The notes under the pieces were generated by a model, which was not told the origin of the DNA, searched no databases, and was given only the letters and a program-made list of their open reading frames with translations. From assembly GCF_006716095.1 (NCBI RefSeq), contig NZ_VFOK01000001.1:2263375-2327374 (forward strand): 64,000 bases of DNA. The letters run 5' to 3'. This stretch comes from Barrientosiimonas humi. Its GTDB lineage: Bacteria > Actinomycetota > Actinomycetes > Actinomycetales > Dermatophilaceae. Both the position numbers and the translations under genes were made by a program. Below, in pieces: positions 32,776 through 43,383 of this stretch (position 1 is the stretch's first letter; each line of letters opens with the position of its first letter).

Positions 32776-34464
32776 GTGAGCGCGCAGCCCGAGCCTGACC
32801 TCGCCCCCACCGTCGCGGCCGCGCGGGCCTGGCTCGCCGACGACCCCGACCCCGCCACCCGCGCGGAGCTGGCGGCGGTGCTGGCCGCCGTCGAGACCGG
32901 TGACGCGGCGGCAGCGGCCGACCTCGCCGACCGCTTCTCCGGACTGCTCGAGTTCGGCACGGCGGGTCTGCGCGGGGCGCTCGGCGCTGGACCCAACCGC
33001 ATGAACCGCGTGGTCGTACGCCGGGCGGCAGCGGGACTCACGGCGTTCCTGCAGGAGTGGCTGGGCCGCCGCGACGTGACGGTAGTGGTCGGGTTCGACG
33101 CGCGGCACGGCTCCGACGCGTTCGCGCGGGACACCGCCGGGGTCGTCGAGGCCGCGGGCGGCCGCGCGATGGTGCTGCCGCGGGCGCTGCCGACGCCGGT
33201 GCTCGCGTTCGCGGTGCGCTATCTCGGGTGCGACGCGGGCGTGATGGTCACCGCGTCGCACAACCCGCCGCAGGACAACGGCTACAAGGTCTACCTCGGC
33301 GACGGGTCGCAGATCGTGCCGCCGGCCGACGCGCAGATCAGCGCCGCCATCGACCGCTTCCCGACCGCGGCGTCGGTCGCGATCGTCGACGACGGGTGGG
33401 AGACGCTGGGCGACGACCTGGTCGAGGCGTACGTCGACGCGGCCGCCCGGGTGGTGCCCGACACCGCTCCTCGCGAGGTGTCGATCGTGCACACCGCCCT
33501 GCACGGCGTGGGTGACGAGGTGCTGCGAATGGCTTTCGCCGCAGCCGGATTCGCCGACCCGGCCGGCGTCGCGAGCCAGCGCCGACCCGACCCCGAGTTC
33601 CCCACCGTGAGCTTCCCCAACCCCGAGGAGCCGGGGGCGATCGACGCCGCGCTGGAGCTCGCGCGCGAGCTGTCGCCCGACGTGGTGATCGCCAACGACC
33701 CCGACGCCGACCGCTGCGCCGTCGCGGTCGACGACCCGGTCGCCGGCCGCTGGCGGATGCTGCGCGGCGACGAGGTCGGGGCGCTGCTGGGGGCCGAGGC
33801 GCTGGCGCACCGCCACGGCGAGCCCGACGCGGTGGTGGCCTGCTCGATCGTGTCGTCGCAGCTGCTCGGCGCGATGGCGCGGGCGGCCGGGGTGCGCCAC
33901 GAGGAGACGCTCACCGGGTTCAAGTGGATCAGCCGGGTGCCGGGGCTGATCTACGGCTACGAGGAGGCGCTGGGCTACTGCGTCGACCCGGGCACCGTGA
34001 AGGACAAGGACGGCATCACCGCCGCGCTCGTCGTGGCCGCGATGACTGCCCGGCTGCACGCCCAGGGGCGCACCCTGCTCGACGTGCTCGACGACCTCGC
34101 GCGCGAGCACGGGGTGCACGCCACCGACTCGTTCTCGGTGCGGGTCGCCGACCTGTCGCTCATCCCGGAGCTGATGACCCGGCTGCGCACCCAGATGCCG
34201 GACACCGTTGCGGGGCAACCGATCTCGCGCACCGACGACCTCTCCAGAGGTGACGGTGGCCTGCCGCCCACCGAGGGGCTGCGGTGGTTCCTCGCCGACG
34301 GCACCCGCATCATCGCCCGCCCCAGCGGCACCGAGCCCAAGCTCAAGGTCTACCTCGAGGCGGTCGTCCCGCTCGCCGACGACGACCTGGCCCAGGCCCG
34401 GGGGAGCGCCGCGCGGCGTCTCGCGGACGTACGCGCCGCGATGGAGCAGCTGACCGCCATCTGA
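32776..34464 (+). CDS. pmmB: Phosphohexomutase (phosphomannomutase/phosphopentomutase family)
   Basis: Moves phosphate between C1 and C6 (or C5) of sugars. 562 residues, four-domain alpha-D-phosphohexomutase: domain 1 catalytic serine in VMVTASHNPPQDNGYKVY, domain 2 metal loop NDPDADRCAV, domain 3 substrate loop GYEEALGYCVDPGTVKDKDG, domain 4 phosphate loop RPSGTEPKLKVYLE. The N-terminal LLEFGTAGLRGALGAGPNRMN is typical of the long PGM/PMM group that includes M. tuberculosis PmmB. A ribosome site (AAGGAG) precedes GTG 32776. Pairing with purine phosphorylase suggests use on ribose-1-phosphate or deoxyribose-1-phosphate, though hexose-phosphate activity is equally possible. Confidence 0.92.
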   Translation: MSAQPEPDLAPTVAAARAWLADDPDPATRAELAAVLAAVETGDAAAAADLADRFSGLLEFGTAGLRGALGAGPNRMNRVVVRRAAAGLTAFLQEWLGRRDVTVVVGFDARHGSDAFARDTAGVVEAAGGRAMVLPRALPTPVLAFAVRYLGCDAGVMVTASHNPPQDNGYKVYLGDGSQIVPPADAQISAAIDRFPTAASVAIVDDGWETLGDDLVEAYVDAAARVVPDTAPREVSIVHTALHGVGDEVLRMAFAAAGFADPAGVASQRRPDPEFPTVSFPNPEEPGAIDAALELARELSPDVVIANDPDADRCAVAVDDPVAGRWRMLRGDEVGALLGAEALAHRHGEPDAVVACSIVSSQLLGAMARAAGVRHEETLTGFKWISRVPGLIYGYEEALGYCVDPGTVKDKDGITAALVVAAMTARLHAQGRTLLDVLDDLAREHGVHATDSFSVRVADLSLIPELMTRLRTQMPDTVAGQPISRTDDLSRGDGGLPPTEGLRWFLADGTRIIARPSGTEPKLKVYLEAVVPLADDDLAQARGSAARRLADVRAAMEQLTAI

Positions 34465-34486
34465 CGCCCGAGGCTCCCCCAGCTCC

Positions 34487-34556
34487 GCATGAAACCGGGT
34501 TACGTGCGTCTGACCCGAATGCATTGGGGTCAAACGACCGTAACCCGGTTTCATGC
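34487..34556. repeat. GCATGAAACC inverted repeat, copy 1 (convergent gap)
   Basis: Perfect 18-bp arms GCATGAAACCGGGTTACG (34487-34504) and complement (34539-34556), with further partial pairing inside. It lies between phosphomannomutase and the facing ecfT gene; the same family is at 62097. Probably acts as a two-way terminator. Confidence 0.9.
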
Positions 34557-34594
34557 CCGGCATGGGGGGGTGGCCGTGGTGGTGGGGTGCCGGG

Positions 34595-35185
34595 TCAGAG
34601 GCCGCGGGCGGCCAGGGCGTCGCCGACCTGGTCGGCCTCGCGCACGATCGCGATGAGCGCGGCGGGGACGATCAGCACCAGGCGAGGGCGTACGCCACGG
34701 GCCAGGGCGGCCTCGCGGGCGCGGGTGACCGCGAGCGAGACACGCGGGATGCAGCCGATGGTCAGCGACAGCAGCAGCTCGAGCCGGTCGCGGCGAACAC
34801 CGAAGCGCCGCAACGGGATCGCGACGGCCGAGATCGTGCGCACCATCTCGGAGACCCGGGTGGTCATCATCACCAGGTTGCCCGCGAGCACCGCGAAGAC
34901 CAGCTGCCCGACCACCTCGACCGCGCGCACCGGGCCGCTCAGCCAGACCTGGAAACCGGCGAGCACGAGGCCGAGCACGAGGATCATCCGGAACGAGCGC
35001 CACAGCTCGGCGAGCGGGAGCCGCGCGAAGGGGTACGCCGTCGCCGCCAGCAGCACGGCCGTCACCACGAGCCACCACCGCGGGAAGAAGCCGAGCAGGG
35101 TGACCAGGCCGAGCATCACCAGCAGCTTCAGCCGCGGCGAGGCGCGGTGCAGCAGGCTGTCACCGGCGACATAGCTGCCGATCAC
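34595..35185 (-). CDS. bioN: ECF transporter transmembrane protein (EcfT/BioN)
   Basis: Membrane-coupling subunit of an energy-coupling factor importer, 196 residues with four to five helices. The two Ala-Arg-type coupling motifs that contact the ATPase are visible near the C-terminus: AREAALARGVRPRL and READQVGDALAARGL. It ends the bioY-bioM-bioN operon and overlaps the ATPase stop by 4 nt. Because the S component is BioY, the complex should take up biotin. It is smaller than group II EcfT (about 265 residues), which fits a dedicated group I BioMNY system. Confidence 0.92.
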   Translation of the reverse strand: MIGSYVAGDSLLHRASPRLKLLVMLGLVTLLGFFPRWWLVVTAVLLAATAYPFARLPLAELWRSFRMILVLGLVLAGFQVWLSGPVRAVEVVGQLVFAVLAGNLVMMTTRVSEMVRTISAVAIPLRRFGVRRDRLELLLSLTIGCIPRVSLAVTRAREAALARGVRPRLVLIVPAALIAIVREADQVGDALAARGL

Positions 35186-35865
35186 GCGCGCACGCCCATG
35201 AGCCGGCGGTACTCCGCGACGGCGGGGGCCGGGGCGTCGTCGGCCACCACGCGGCCCTCGTCGAGCACGACCACCCGGTCGAAGTCGTCGAGCAGCTCGA
35301 GGTGGTGGGTCAGCAGCACCACCTGCTGCGGCAGCTCGGCCAGGGTGCGCTGCAGGCGCAGCACGTTCGCCAGGTCGAGCAGCGTGGACGGCTCGTCGCA
35401 GACCAGCATCTCGGGCCGTCGCACCAGCACCCCCGCGAACGCCAGCAGCTGCTTCTGCCCGCTGCTCAGCAGCTGGGCGGGCTGGTCGGCGTGGTCGGCG
35501 AGACCGAAGAAGTCGAGGGTCTCGTGCAGCCGAGTCTCCTTCTCCTGCGCGGAGATCGGCAGGTCGCGCAGCGACAGGGCGACGTCCTCGGCGACGGTCG
35601 GCATGAGGATCTGGGCGCTGGCGTCGGTGAACATGAACCCGACGGCGCGGCGCACCTCACGCTGCTGCCGGCGCGGGTCGAGCCCGCCCGCGCGCACCTC
35701 CCCCTCGTCGGGGCTGACCAGCCCGTTGAGGGTGCGCGCGAGCGTGGACTTGCCCGACCCGTTGGCGCCGATGATCCCGACGCGACGCTCGACCAGGGTG
35801 AGGGTGATGTCGCGCAGCACCGGCCGCTCCCCCAGCCGGTGGCTGACGCGGTCGAGCTCGATCAC
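35182..35865 (-). CDS. bioM: ECF transporter ATPase (EcfA/BioM)
   Basis: ABC ATPase powering biotin uptake, 227 residues. Walker A GANGSGKST, Q-loop in FMFTDASAQIL, signature LSSGQKQLLAF, Walker B EMLVCDEPSTLLD and H-loop LLTHHLE are all present. One ATPase gene serves as homodimer, as in BioMNY. GTG 35865 overlaps the bioY stop (GTGA), and its own stop overlaps bioN, so the three are translated as a coupled set. It is expected to be repressed by the divergent TetR regulator when biotin is plentiful. Confidence 0.93.
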   Translation of the reverse strand: MIELDRVSHRLGERPVLRDITLTLVERRVGIIGANGSGKSTLARTLNGLVSPDEGEVRAGGLDPRRQQREVRRAVGFMFTDASAQILMPTVAEDVALSLRDLPISAQEKETRLHETLDFFGLADHADQPAQLLSSGQKQLLAFAGVLVRRPEMLVCDEPSTLLDLANVLRLQRTLAELPQQVVLLTHHLELLDDFDRVVVLDEGRVVADDAPAPAVAEYRRLMGVRA

Positions 35866-36434
35866 GCGGGGACTCGTTCGCGCTCTCGCTCCTGGACGAT
35901 CGGCGGGTACGCCCGCACGACCGTCGTGGTGATGAGCGCGGCCAGCGCCGCCTTGACCAGGTCGCCGGGAAGGAACTGCAGCGACGCCTGCGCGACCCCG
36001 AGCGTGCCGGAGCCGAGTCGCCAAGCGCTCCAAGGGATTCCGACGGCGTAGACCACGATCATGCAGCCCACGACGCAGGCCACGAACAGGCCGACCAGGT
36101 TGCGCCGGCCGACCCGCTCGGCGATGAGCCCGGTCACGAACATGCCGAGCACGGCACCGACCAGGTATCCGCCGCTCACGCCGGTGAGCACGCCGAGACC
36201 GCCGCGACCGCCGGCGCCGATGGGCAACCCGGCCGCCAGGAGCAGGTTGAAGACGATCATCGTCAGCGCGCCCCGCCAGGCGCCGAGCAGGCACGCCGCG
36301 ACCATCCAGCCGAGGCTCTGCAGGGTGATCGGCACCGAGCCGAAGAAGGAGATGCCGCCGGGCATCCCGAGCACGGCGATGAGCGCCGCGAACATCGCGA
36401 CGAGCGCGAGGTCGCGCGGGGTGGGCTTGGGCAC
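35862..36434 (-). CDS. bioY: Biotin transporter BioY (S component)
   Basis: Substrate-capturing membrane protein, 190 residues with six helices. BioY features are visible: GSVPITLQSLGWMVAACLLGAWRGAL (the helix with the ITLQ stretch), GLPIGAGGRGGLGVLTGVSGGYLVG, and LPGDLVKAALAALI near the C-terminus. GTG 36434 follows a GGGAG ribosome site. Its promoter region contains a TACACT hexamer (36474-36479, minus strand) and a palindromic operator. BirA, accA and the 9.4-kb carboxyltransferase are the users of the imported vitamin; no biotin synthesis genes occur in the window. Confidence 0.95.
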   Translation of the reverse strand: MPKPTPRDLALVAMFAALIAVLGMPGGISFFGSVPITLQSLGWMVAACLLGAWRGALTMIVFNLLLAAGLPIGAGGRGGLGVLTGVSGGYLVGAVLGMFVTGLIAERVGRRNLVGLFVACVVGCMIVVYAVGIPWSAWRLGSGTLGVAQASLQFLPGDLVKAALAALITTTVVRAYPPIVQERERERVPA

Positions 36435-36456
36435 GATCGGCTCCCGGGAGGTCGGA

Positions 36457-36473
36457 CTTGAACAGCGTTCAAG
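36457..36473. promoter_or_regulatory. BioQ-type operator CTTGAACAGCGTTCAAG
   Basis: Perfect 17-bp palindrome (7-bp arms, AGC centre) between bioY and the divergent TetR gene. It contains the TGAAC-N3-GTTCA pattern reported for actinobacterial BioQ. It sits at the bioY transcription start region and close to the regulator's -35. Confidence 0.88.
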
Positions 36474-36493
36474 AGTGTAGCCACGGGCGCGGG

Positions 36494-36499
36494 TAGGCT
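36494..36499 (+). promoter_or_regulatory. Putative -10 box (TAGGCT) of the TetR gene
   Basis: TAGGCT ends 6 nt before GTG 36506, so the mRNA is probably leaderless and the upstream palindrome lies over the -35 region. Confidence 0.5.
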
Positions 36500-36505
36500 C
36501 GGCAC

Positions 36506-37072
36506 GTGCCTCTGACCCGACGCGACGTGCTCGACACCGCCCGTCGTCTGGTGGCCGACTACGGCCTGGGCGACCTCACGATGCGCCGCCTCGCCTTCGA
36601 GCTCGGGGTCAAGCCGGGCGCGATCTACTGGCACGTGCCGAGCAAGCAGGCGCTGCTGGCCGAGCTGGCCGACGAGCTGCTCGACTCGGTGCCCGAGCCC
36701 AGCCCGCGCAAGCGGTGGGACCGGCAGCTGCTGCAGCTCGGCACCGACCTGCGCGCGGCGCTGCGCTCGCACACCGACGCCGCCGAGCTGGTCGCCGCGG
36801 GCCGTGCCACCAGCCTCGCCTCGAGCCAGCTGGGCAAGTCCGTCATGGCGATCGTCCAGCGCTCCGGCGCCGGCGAGCGGCAGGCGTCGGCGGCGCGAGA
36901 TGCGTTGCTGCACTTCGTGATCGGCTTCACCTTCGACGAGCAGAGCCACGAGTCGTTGGTGCGGCACGGCGCCTCCCCCGCCCGCCTCGGCGACAGCGAC
37001 CGCACCTTCGACGACGCCCTGGCGGTCGTCGTGCGCGGCATCGTCGCCTCGGCGCGACCCTCCGCCTCCTAG
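36506..37072 (+). CDS. bioQ: TetR family regulator, probable biotin repressor BioQ
   Basis: 188 residues: N-terminal helix-turn-helix VLDTARRLVADYGLGDLTMRRLAFELGVKPGAIYWHVPSKQALL shown here as motif positions about 8-52 (key part LGVKPGAIYWHVPSK), and a C-terminal ligand/dimer domain of the TetR_C type. The GAIYWH recognition helix is typical of the BioQ subgroup. It is divergent from bioYMN across the CTTGAACAGCGTTCAAG operator. In corynebacteria and mycobacteria BioQ represses biotin genes, indirectly through the BirA/biotin state. BirA here lacks a DNA-binding domain, which agrees with that division of labour. Confidence 0.88.
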   Translation: MPLTRRDVLDTARRLVADYGLGDLTMRRLAFELGVKPGAIYWHVPSKQALLAELADELLDSVPEPSPRKRWDRQLLQLGTDLRAALRSHTDAAELVAAGRATSLASSQLGKSVMAIVQRSGAGERQASAARDALLHFVIGFTFDEQSHESLVRHGASPARLGDSDRTFDDALAVVVRGIVASARPSAS

Positions 37073-37079
37073 CCGGCCC

Positions 37080-37493
37080 ATGAGCAGGTCGCGCGCCCTG
37101 TGGTTGGCGGCGCTGGCGTACGTCGTCGGCGGCGCGTTCCTCGTGCTCGGCCCGATCGGGTGGAGCCTCAACCGGTTCACCGTGCGGCTGCACACGCTGT
37201 GGGTGTTCGACCTGGGGCTGCCGGGCGACCTGACCCCCGAGGACTTCGGGATCGCGCTGAACGTGCTGCTGTTCGTGCCTGCGGGCTTCCTGCTGAAGCG
37301 GCTCACGCCGCTGCCGTGGTGGGCGGTGACGCTGCTGTGCGTCGCGGCGTCGGCCGGCATCGAGGGCGTGCAGCACGCCCTCGTCGCGGGGCGCGAGGCC
37401 AGCGCCGCCGACGTGGTCGCCAACGGCGTCGGCGGCCTGCTGGGAAGCCTGCTGGGGCTGATCCCTGCTGGTCGAGCATCGGCGAACGAGTAG
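37080..37493 (+). CDS. VanZ-like membrane protein
   Basis: 137 residues with four membrane helices. The VanZ pattern is visible: an acidic, polar stretch before the second helix (DLTPEDFGIALNVLLFVPAGFLL) and the last part EGVQHALVAGREASAADVVANGVGGLLGSLLG. VanZ proteins are linked to teicoplanin resistance and lipid-II related changes, but most family members are of unknown role. It starts 7 nt after the biotin repressor stop and may be transcribed with it. The last few codons run into a GGTCGAG-type repeat region. Confidence 0.85.
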   Translation: MSRSRALWLAALAYVVGGAFLVLGPIGWSLNRFTVRLHTLWVFDLGLPGDLTPEDFGIALNVLLFVPAGFLLKRLTPLPWWAVTLLCVAASAGIEGVQHALVAGREASAADVVANGVGGLLGSLLGLIPAGRASANE

Positions 37494-37617
37494 TCGAGCC
37501 GCGCGGCGACCTCCCGGGGTCTCGATACGCCGCGCTCGTCCCTCACGCGGCTACTCGACCGGCTTGGGGCTACTCGACCGGCTTGGGGCTACTCGACCGG
37601 CTTGGGGCTACTCGACC
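37494..37617. repeat. GGTCTCGATACG element plus 19-bp tandem array (convergent gap)
   Basis: Starts with an element beginning GGTCTCGATACG (37518) and ending CTACTCGACC (37560), followed by 19-bp units GGCTTGGGGCTACTCGACC. CTACTCGACC occurs at 37551, 37570, 37589 and 37608; the last CTA is the stop codon of the facing ABC ATPase gene. Confidence 0.92.
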
Positions 37618-38447
37618 GGCTTGGGGGCCCCTTCGGCCTCGCGGATCTCGTGGGTCAGCTCGGCGAGCTCGTCGCCGCCGGCCATCTGGGCGGTGAGCTG
37701 CTCGAGGGTGAGGTTCTCGCGCTCCTCGTCGAGCACGACCCGGCCGAGCTTGAGCACCACGAAGTGGTTGCCGACGAGGTAGGCGTGGTGCGGGTTGTGC
37801 GTGATGAACACGACCCCGAGCCCGGCGTCGCGCGCCTTGACGATGTACTTCAGCACCACGCCCGACTGCTTCACGCCGAGCGCGGCGGTGGGCTCGTCGA
37901 GGATGATCACCTTGGCGCCGAAGTAGATCGCGCGGGCGATGGCCACGCACTGGCGCTGACCGCCCGACAACGAGGCGACCGGCCGGTCGATGTCGGGGAT
38001 GTCGATCCCCATCTTGGCCAGCTCCTCCTGGGCGACCGCACCCATCCGGGCCGAGTCGAGCAGCCGCAGCGGCCCCTTGCGGATCTCGTTGCCCAGGAAG
38101 AAGTTTCGCCACACCGACATGAGCGGCGCGAGGGCCAGGTCCTGATAGACGGTGGCGATGCCCGAGTCGAGCGCGTCGCGCGGGCTGGCGAAGTGACGCA
38201 GCTCGCCGTTGACGTACATCTGGCCCGCGTCGTAGTCGTGCAGGCCCGAGACGATCTTGATGAGCGTCGACTTGCCGGCGCCGTTGTCGCCGAGCACGCA
38301 GGTGACCTCGCCCTGCTGCACGGTGAGGTCGATCTCGCGCAGCGCGGTGACGTTGCCGTAGATCTTCCCGATCTCGCGCAGCTGGAGGATCGCGGTCGTC
38401 GCGCCTTCGTCGTGCGTGGGCATGGTCCCCTCGATCGCGGTGCTCAT
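37608..38447 (-). CDS. Sugar (inositol) ABC transporter ATP-binding protein, single-domain
   Basis: ATPase of a CUT2-type sugar importer, 279 residues. Walker [13 protein letters not shown], signature [11 protein letters not shown], Walker [13 protein letters not shown] and H-loop VFITHNPHH are complete. It has one ATPase domain, unlike the double-domain RbsA type of about 500 residues; FrcA-like transporters share this form. ATG 38447 overlaps the permease stop by 4 nt. The C-terminal residues APKPVE and the TAG stop come from a GGTCGAGTAG repeat copy, so the original end may have differed. Last gene of the inositol operon. Confidence 0.92.
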   Translation of the reverse strand: MSTAIEGTMPTHDEGATTAILQLREIGKIYGNVTALREIDLTVQQGEVTCVLGDNGAGKSTLIKIVSGLHDYDAGQMYVNGELRHFASPRDALDSGIATVYQDLALAPLMSVWRNFFLGNEIRKGPLRLLDSARMGAVAQEELAKMGIDIPDIDRPVASLSGGQRQCVAIARAIYFGAKVIILDEPTAALGVKQSGVVLKYIVKARDAGLGVVFITHNPHHAYLVGNHFVVLKLGRVVLDEERENLTLEQLTAQMAGGDELAELTHEIREAEGAPKPVE

Positions 38448-39478
38448 CGGGCGTCGGCCTTCTTCTTGACCCAGACGTTGGCCAGGGTCGCGAGCACCAG
38501 CATCACACCGAGGAACGTGCGGAACCAGTCGGGGTTCCACCCGGCGTAGTTGATGCCCAGCTCGGTCATCGCGAAGATCAGCGCGCCGATCGAGGCGCCC
38601 ACCACCGAGCCGTAGCCACCGGTGAGCAGGCACCCGCCGACGACCGCCGCGATGATGTAGATGAACTCGTTGCCGACGCCCTCGCCGGACTGGATGGTGC
38701 TGAACTGGAAGAGCGTGTGCATCCCCGCGAGCCAGGCGCAGAACCCGACGAACATGTAGAGCACGACGCGCACCAGCTCGACGGGTACGCCCACGGCCCG
38801 GGCGGCGGCCGAGTCGCCGCCGACGGCGAACACCCAGTTGCCGAACCGGGTCTTGAGCAGCACCACCGCGGCGATCGCGGTGAGCACCAGCCAGTAGACG
38901 ACCGGGGCGCGCAGGGTGACCACGCCGATCTTGGCCTCCCAGGCGAAAACCGCCTTGGCAGAGTCGAACCCGGCCATGTCACTGATGTCGTTGGACGCGA
39001 CGTTGCCGGTGATCAGCTTGGTCATGCCGAGGTTGACGCCCTGCAGGATGAAGAACGTCCCGAGCGTCACGAGGAACGAGGGCAGCCGGGTGCGGTTGAG
39101 CATCGTGCCGTTGAACAGCCCGATGCCGAGCGAGACCGCGAGCGCGACCAGCACGGCGAACCAGACGTGGAAGTTGAAGTACCACCCCAGCAGCGACGCC
39201 GCGAGCCCCGAGGTGGTGACCGCGACGCCGGCCGACAGGTCGAACTCGCCGCCGATCATCAGCATCGCGACCGGGACCGCGAGCAGCCCGATCATGGAGG
39301 CGCCGTAGAGGATCGTGCCGAGGTTGGCGACGTTGCGGAAGGCGGCGGCGACGATCAGGAAGAAGATCGCGACGACGACGGCACCGATCAGCGCCCCGAT
39401 CTCGGGCCGGCGCAGCAGCTGCACCGTGCCCGAGCGCTGGCCGACCCGGTCGTCGGCGGTCGCGGCCTGCGTGCTCAT
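38444..39478 (-). CDS. Sugar (inositol) ABC transporter permease, CUT2 family
   Basis: 344 residues, about ten membrane helices, of the RbsC/BPD_transp_2 type ([22 protein letters not shown], then [25 protein letters not shown] and [14 protein letters not shown], the cytoplasmic coupling region). It carries myo-inositol or a related polyol in this context. It overlaps both neighbours by 4 nt (ATGA), so translation is coupled across binding protein, permease and ATPase. Confidence 0.93.
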   Translation of the reverse strand: MSTQAATADDRVGQRSGTVQLLRRPEIGALIGAVVVAIFFLIVAAAFRNVANLGTILYGASMIGLLAVPVAMLMIGGEFDLSAGVAVTTSGLAASLLGWYFNFHVWFAVLVALAVSLGIGLFNGTMLNRTRLPSFLVTLGTFFILQGVNLGMTKLITGNVASNDISDMAGFDSAKAVFAWEAKIGVVTLRAPVVYWLVLTAIAAVVLLKTRFGNWVFAVGGDSAAARAVGVPVELVRVVLYMFVGFCAWLAGMHTLFQFSTIQSGEGVGNEFIYIIAAVVGGCLLTGGYGSVVGASIGALIFAMTELGINYAGWNPDWFRTFLGVMLVLATLANVWVKKKADAR

Positions 39479-40479
39479 CGCCGGCCGCTCGCGACGTACT
39501 TCTCGACGGTGGCCACGTTGGTCTTGTCGACGAACGCCGGGCCGGTCAGCACCGGCTGGCCGCCGCCCACGGTGTTGCCGTTGGTCTTGTAGAGCCACAG
39601 CTGGTCGACCGCGAGATAGCCCTGGAGATAAGGCTGCTGGTCGACCGCCCACGCGATCGAGCCGCTCTTGATGCCGTCGACGACCTGCTTGCTGGTGTCG
39701 AAGGTGACGACCTTGGCCTGGCTGCCGGCGCTGGTCTTGGACTGCGTCGCGACCATGGCGATCGGGCCGCCGAGCGTGACGACGTAGTCGATCGACTTGT
39801 CCTGCTGCAGCTTGGAGGTGATCGAGGTCTGCATCGCCGAGGGAGACTTGCCGTTGACGTACAGCACCTGGGTGGCGGGGACCTTGGCCTTGACCCCGGC
39901 GCAGCGGTCCTCGAGCCCGACGTTGCCCTGCTCGTGGATGACGCACAGCGGCCGCTTGGCGCCCTCGCGCTGGGCGCGGGTGCCGGCCGCCTCGCCGGCG
40001 ATGCGCTCGTCCTGCCCGAAGAAGGACAGCACGCCGAGCTTCTGGTAGTCGTCCATGCCGCCGTTGACCGCGACCACGGGGATGCCCGCGGCGATCGCCC
40101 GGCGCACGGTCGGCCCCATCGCCTCGGGCTTGGCCAGGGTGACCACGATGCCGTCGACCTTCTTGTCGATCGCCTGCTGCACCAGGTTGGCCTGCTTGGC
40201 GCCGTCGGGGTCGGCGGTGTACTGCAGGTCGACGTTGTCCTTGCGGGCCGCGTCGTCGGCGCCCTTGCGCACGATGTCCCAGAAGGTGTCGCCGGGGGCG
40301 GAGTGGGTGACCATCGCCACCGTCATCGTGGGGGTGCCGGCGTTGCCGACGCTGTTCTCGCGCTCCTCGACCGCCTTGCGGCCTCCGGTGGCGCTGCACG
40401 CTGCGAGCCCGAGCACGGCGACGACCGCGGTGAGGGTCGTCGCCGATCTGCGGAGGCGGCTCGGCCTGGGCCTGGTCAT
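39475..40479 (-). CDS. Sugar (inositol) ABC transporter substrate-binding lipoprotein
   Basis: 334 residues. A lipoprotein signal peptide ends in LGLAAC (lipid-attached Cys at about residue 28). A periplasmic-binding-protein type 1 fold of the RbsB family follows (VAMVTHSAPGDTFWDIVRKGADDAA, then KKVDGIVVTLAKPEAM and GIPVVAVNGG). ATG 40479 has a ribosome site (AAAGGA, 7-nt spacing). It delivers the polyol to the permease from outside the membrane. It follows iolD by about 43 nt and belongs to the same operon; inositol as ligand is inferred from that. Confidence 0.92.
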   Translation of the reverse strand: MTRPRPSRLRRSATTLTAVVAVLGLAACSATGGRKAVEERENSVGNAGTPTMTVAMVTHSAPGDTFWDIVRKGADDAARKDNVDLQYTADPDGAKQANLVQQAIDKKVDGIVVTLAKPEAMGPTVRRAIAAGIPVVAVNGGMDDYQKLGVLSFFGQDERIAGEAAGTRAQREGAKRPLCVIHEQGNVGLEDRCAGVKAKVPATQVLYVNGKSPSAMQTSITSKLQQDKSIDYVVTLGGPIAMVATQSKTSAGSQAKVVTFDTSKQVVDGIKSGSIAWAVDQQPYLQGYLAVDQLWLYKTNGNTVGGGQPVLTGPAFVDKTNVATVEKYVASGRR

Positions 40480-40522
40480 GGGCACGTCCTTTCGGTCGGC
40501 GGCGGCGCGCCGCCCTCGCCGG

Positions 40523-42453
<1,931 letters not shown>

Positions 42454-42457
<4 letters not shown>

Positions 42458-43383
42458 GCCTGCCCCTTCCCGATCGGCAGCCGCGGGTCGACCTGCTGAC
42501 CGTCCCAGGTCGCGCGCACCCACCCGTGCGCCGGGTCGTCGCAGATCAGCCAGGCGCGCTCGGCACCCGGGCCGGCCATGACGTTGAGGTAGTAGAGGTC
42601 GTAGCCGGGCGGGGCGGTGGCCGGCCCGTGCCAGCCGTGCGGCACCAGCACCACGTCACCGTTGCCGACCTCGGCCAGCACGTCGATCGGTCGCCCGTCG
42701 GTGCCGTAGACCCGTTGATAGCCAACAGGACTCGCGCCCTCGGGTGCGGGCGCGCCGGCCTCGGCCTGCAGCTCGAAGTAGTAGATCTCCTCCAGCTCGG
42801 TCTCGACGCCCGGCCGCTCCTGGTCGTGCTTGTGCGGCGGGTAGGAGCTCCAGTTGCCGCCGGGCGTGATCACCTCGCAGGCGATGAGCCGGTCGGCGTC
42901 GAGCACGCCGGGCACGCCGAAGTTGCGCACCTCGCGGGAGCACTGGCCGGCGCCGCGCAGCTCCAGGGGTACGTCCGCGGCCGGCAGGTGCACCACCGGC
43001 CCGTCGGTGCGGGTCGACCGGGCGCCGCAGAGCGCGACGCGGACCGGGCCGTCGCCGGCGGCGACGGCGAGCGCGCGGCCGGCGGGGACGTACAGCACGT
43101 CGGTGGGGCCGGCGAACACCGAGACGCGCCCGGCCATCGGGAACCGTTCACCGTCGACCGCGACGGTCGGCGCGCCCTGCAGCGGCACGACCACCGCCTC
43201 GGTGCCGAGCAGCCGCACCTCGCGGACCTCGCCCGCGCCGAGGGTCAGCACCCGCAGGCTGGTGTGCCGCCAGCCGGGGTGGCGCGAGTCGACGACCAGG
43301 TCGAACCCGTCGTCGGCAGCGGTGCCCGCGGGCAGCACCCACTGCGCGTTGTCGGCGCCCAGGCCGGGCGTGCGCTCACTCAC
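42454..43383 (-). CDS. iolB: 5-deoxy-glucuronate isomerase
   Basis: Converts 5-deoxy-D-glucuronate to 2-deoxy-5-keto-D-gluconate. 309 residues with the double cupin of the KduI/IolB family. The metal site is visible as SSYPPHKHDQ, then ETELEEIYYFEL and the last His in VPHGWHGPATAPPGYDLYYLNVMAG. It is cytoplasmic. GTG 43383 overlaps the upstream aldolase by 8 nt, and the stop overlaps iolD by 4 nt. Confidence 0.95.
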
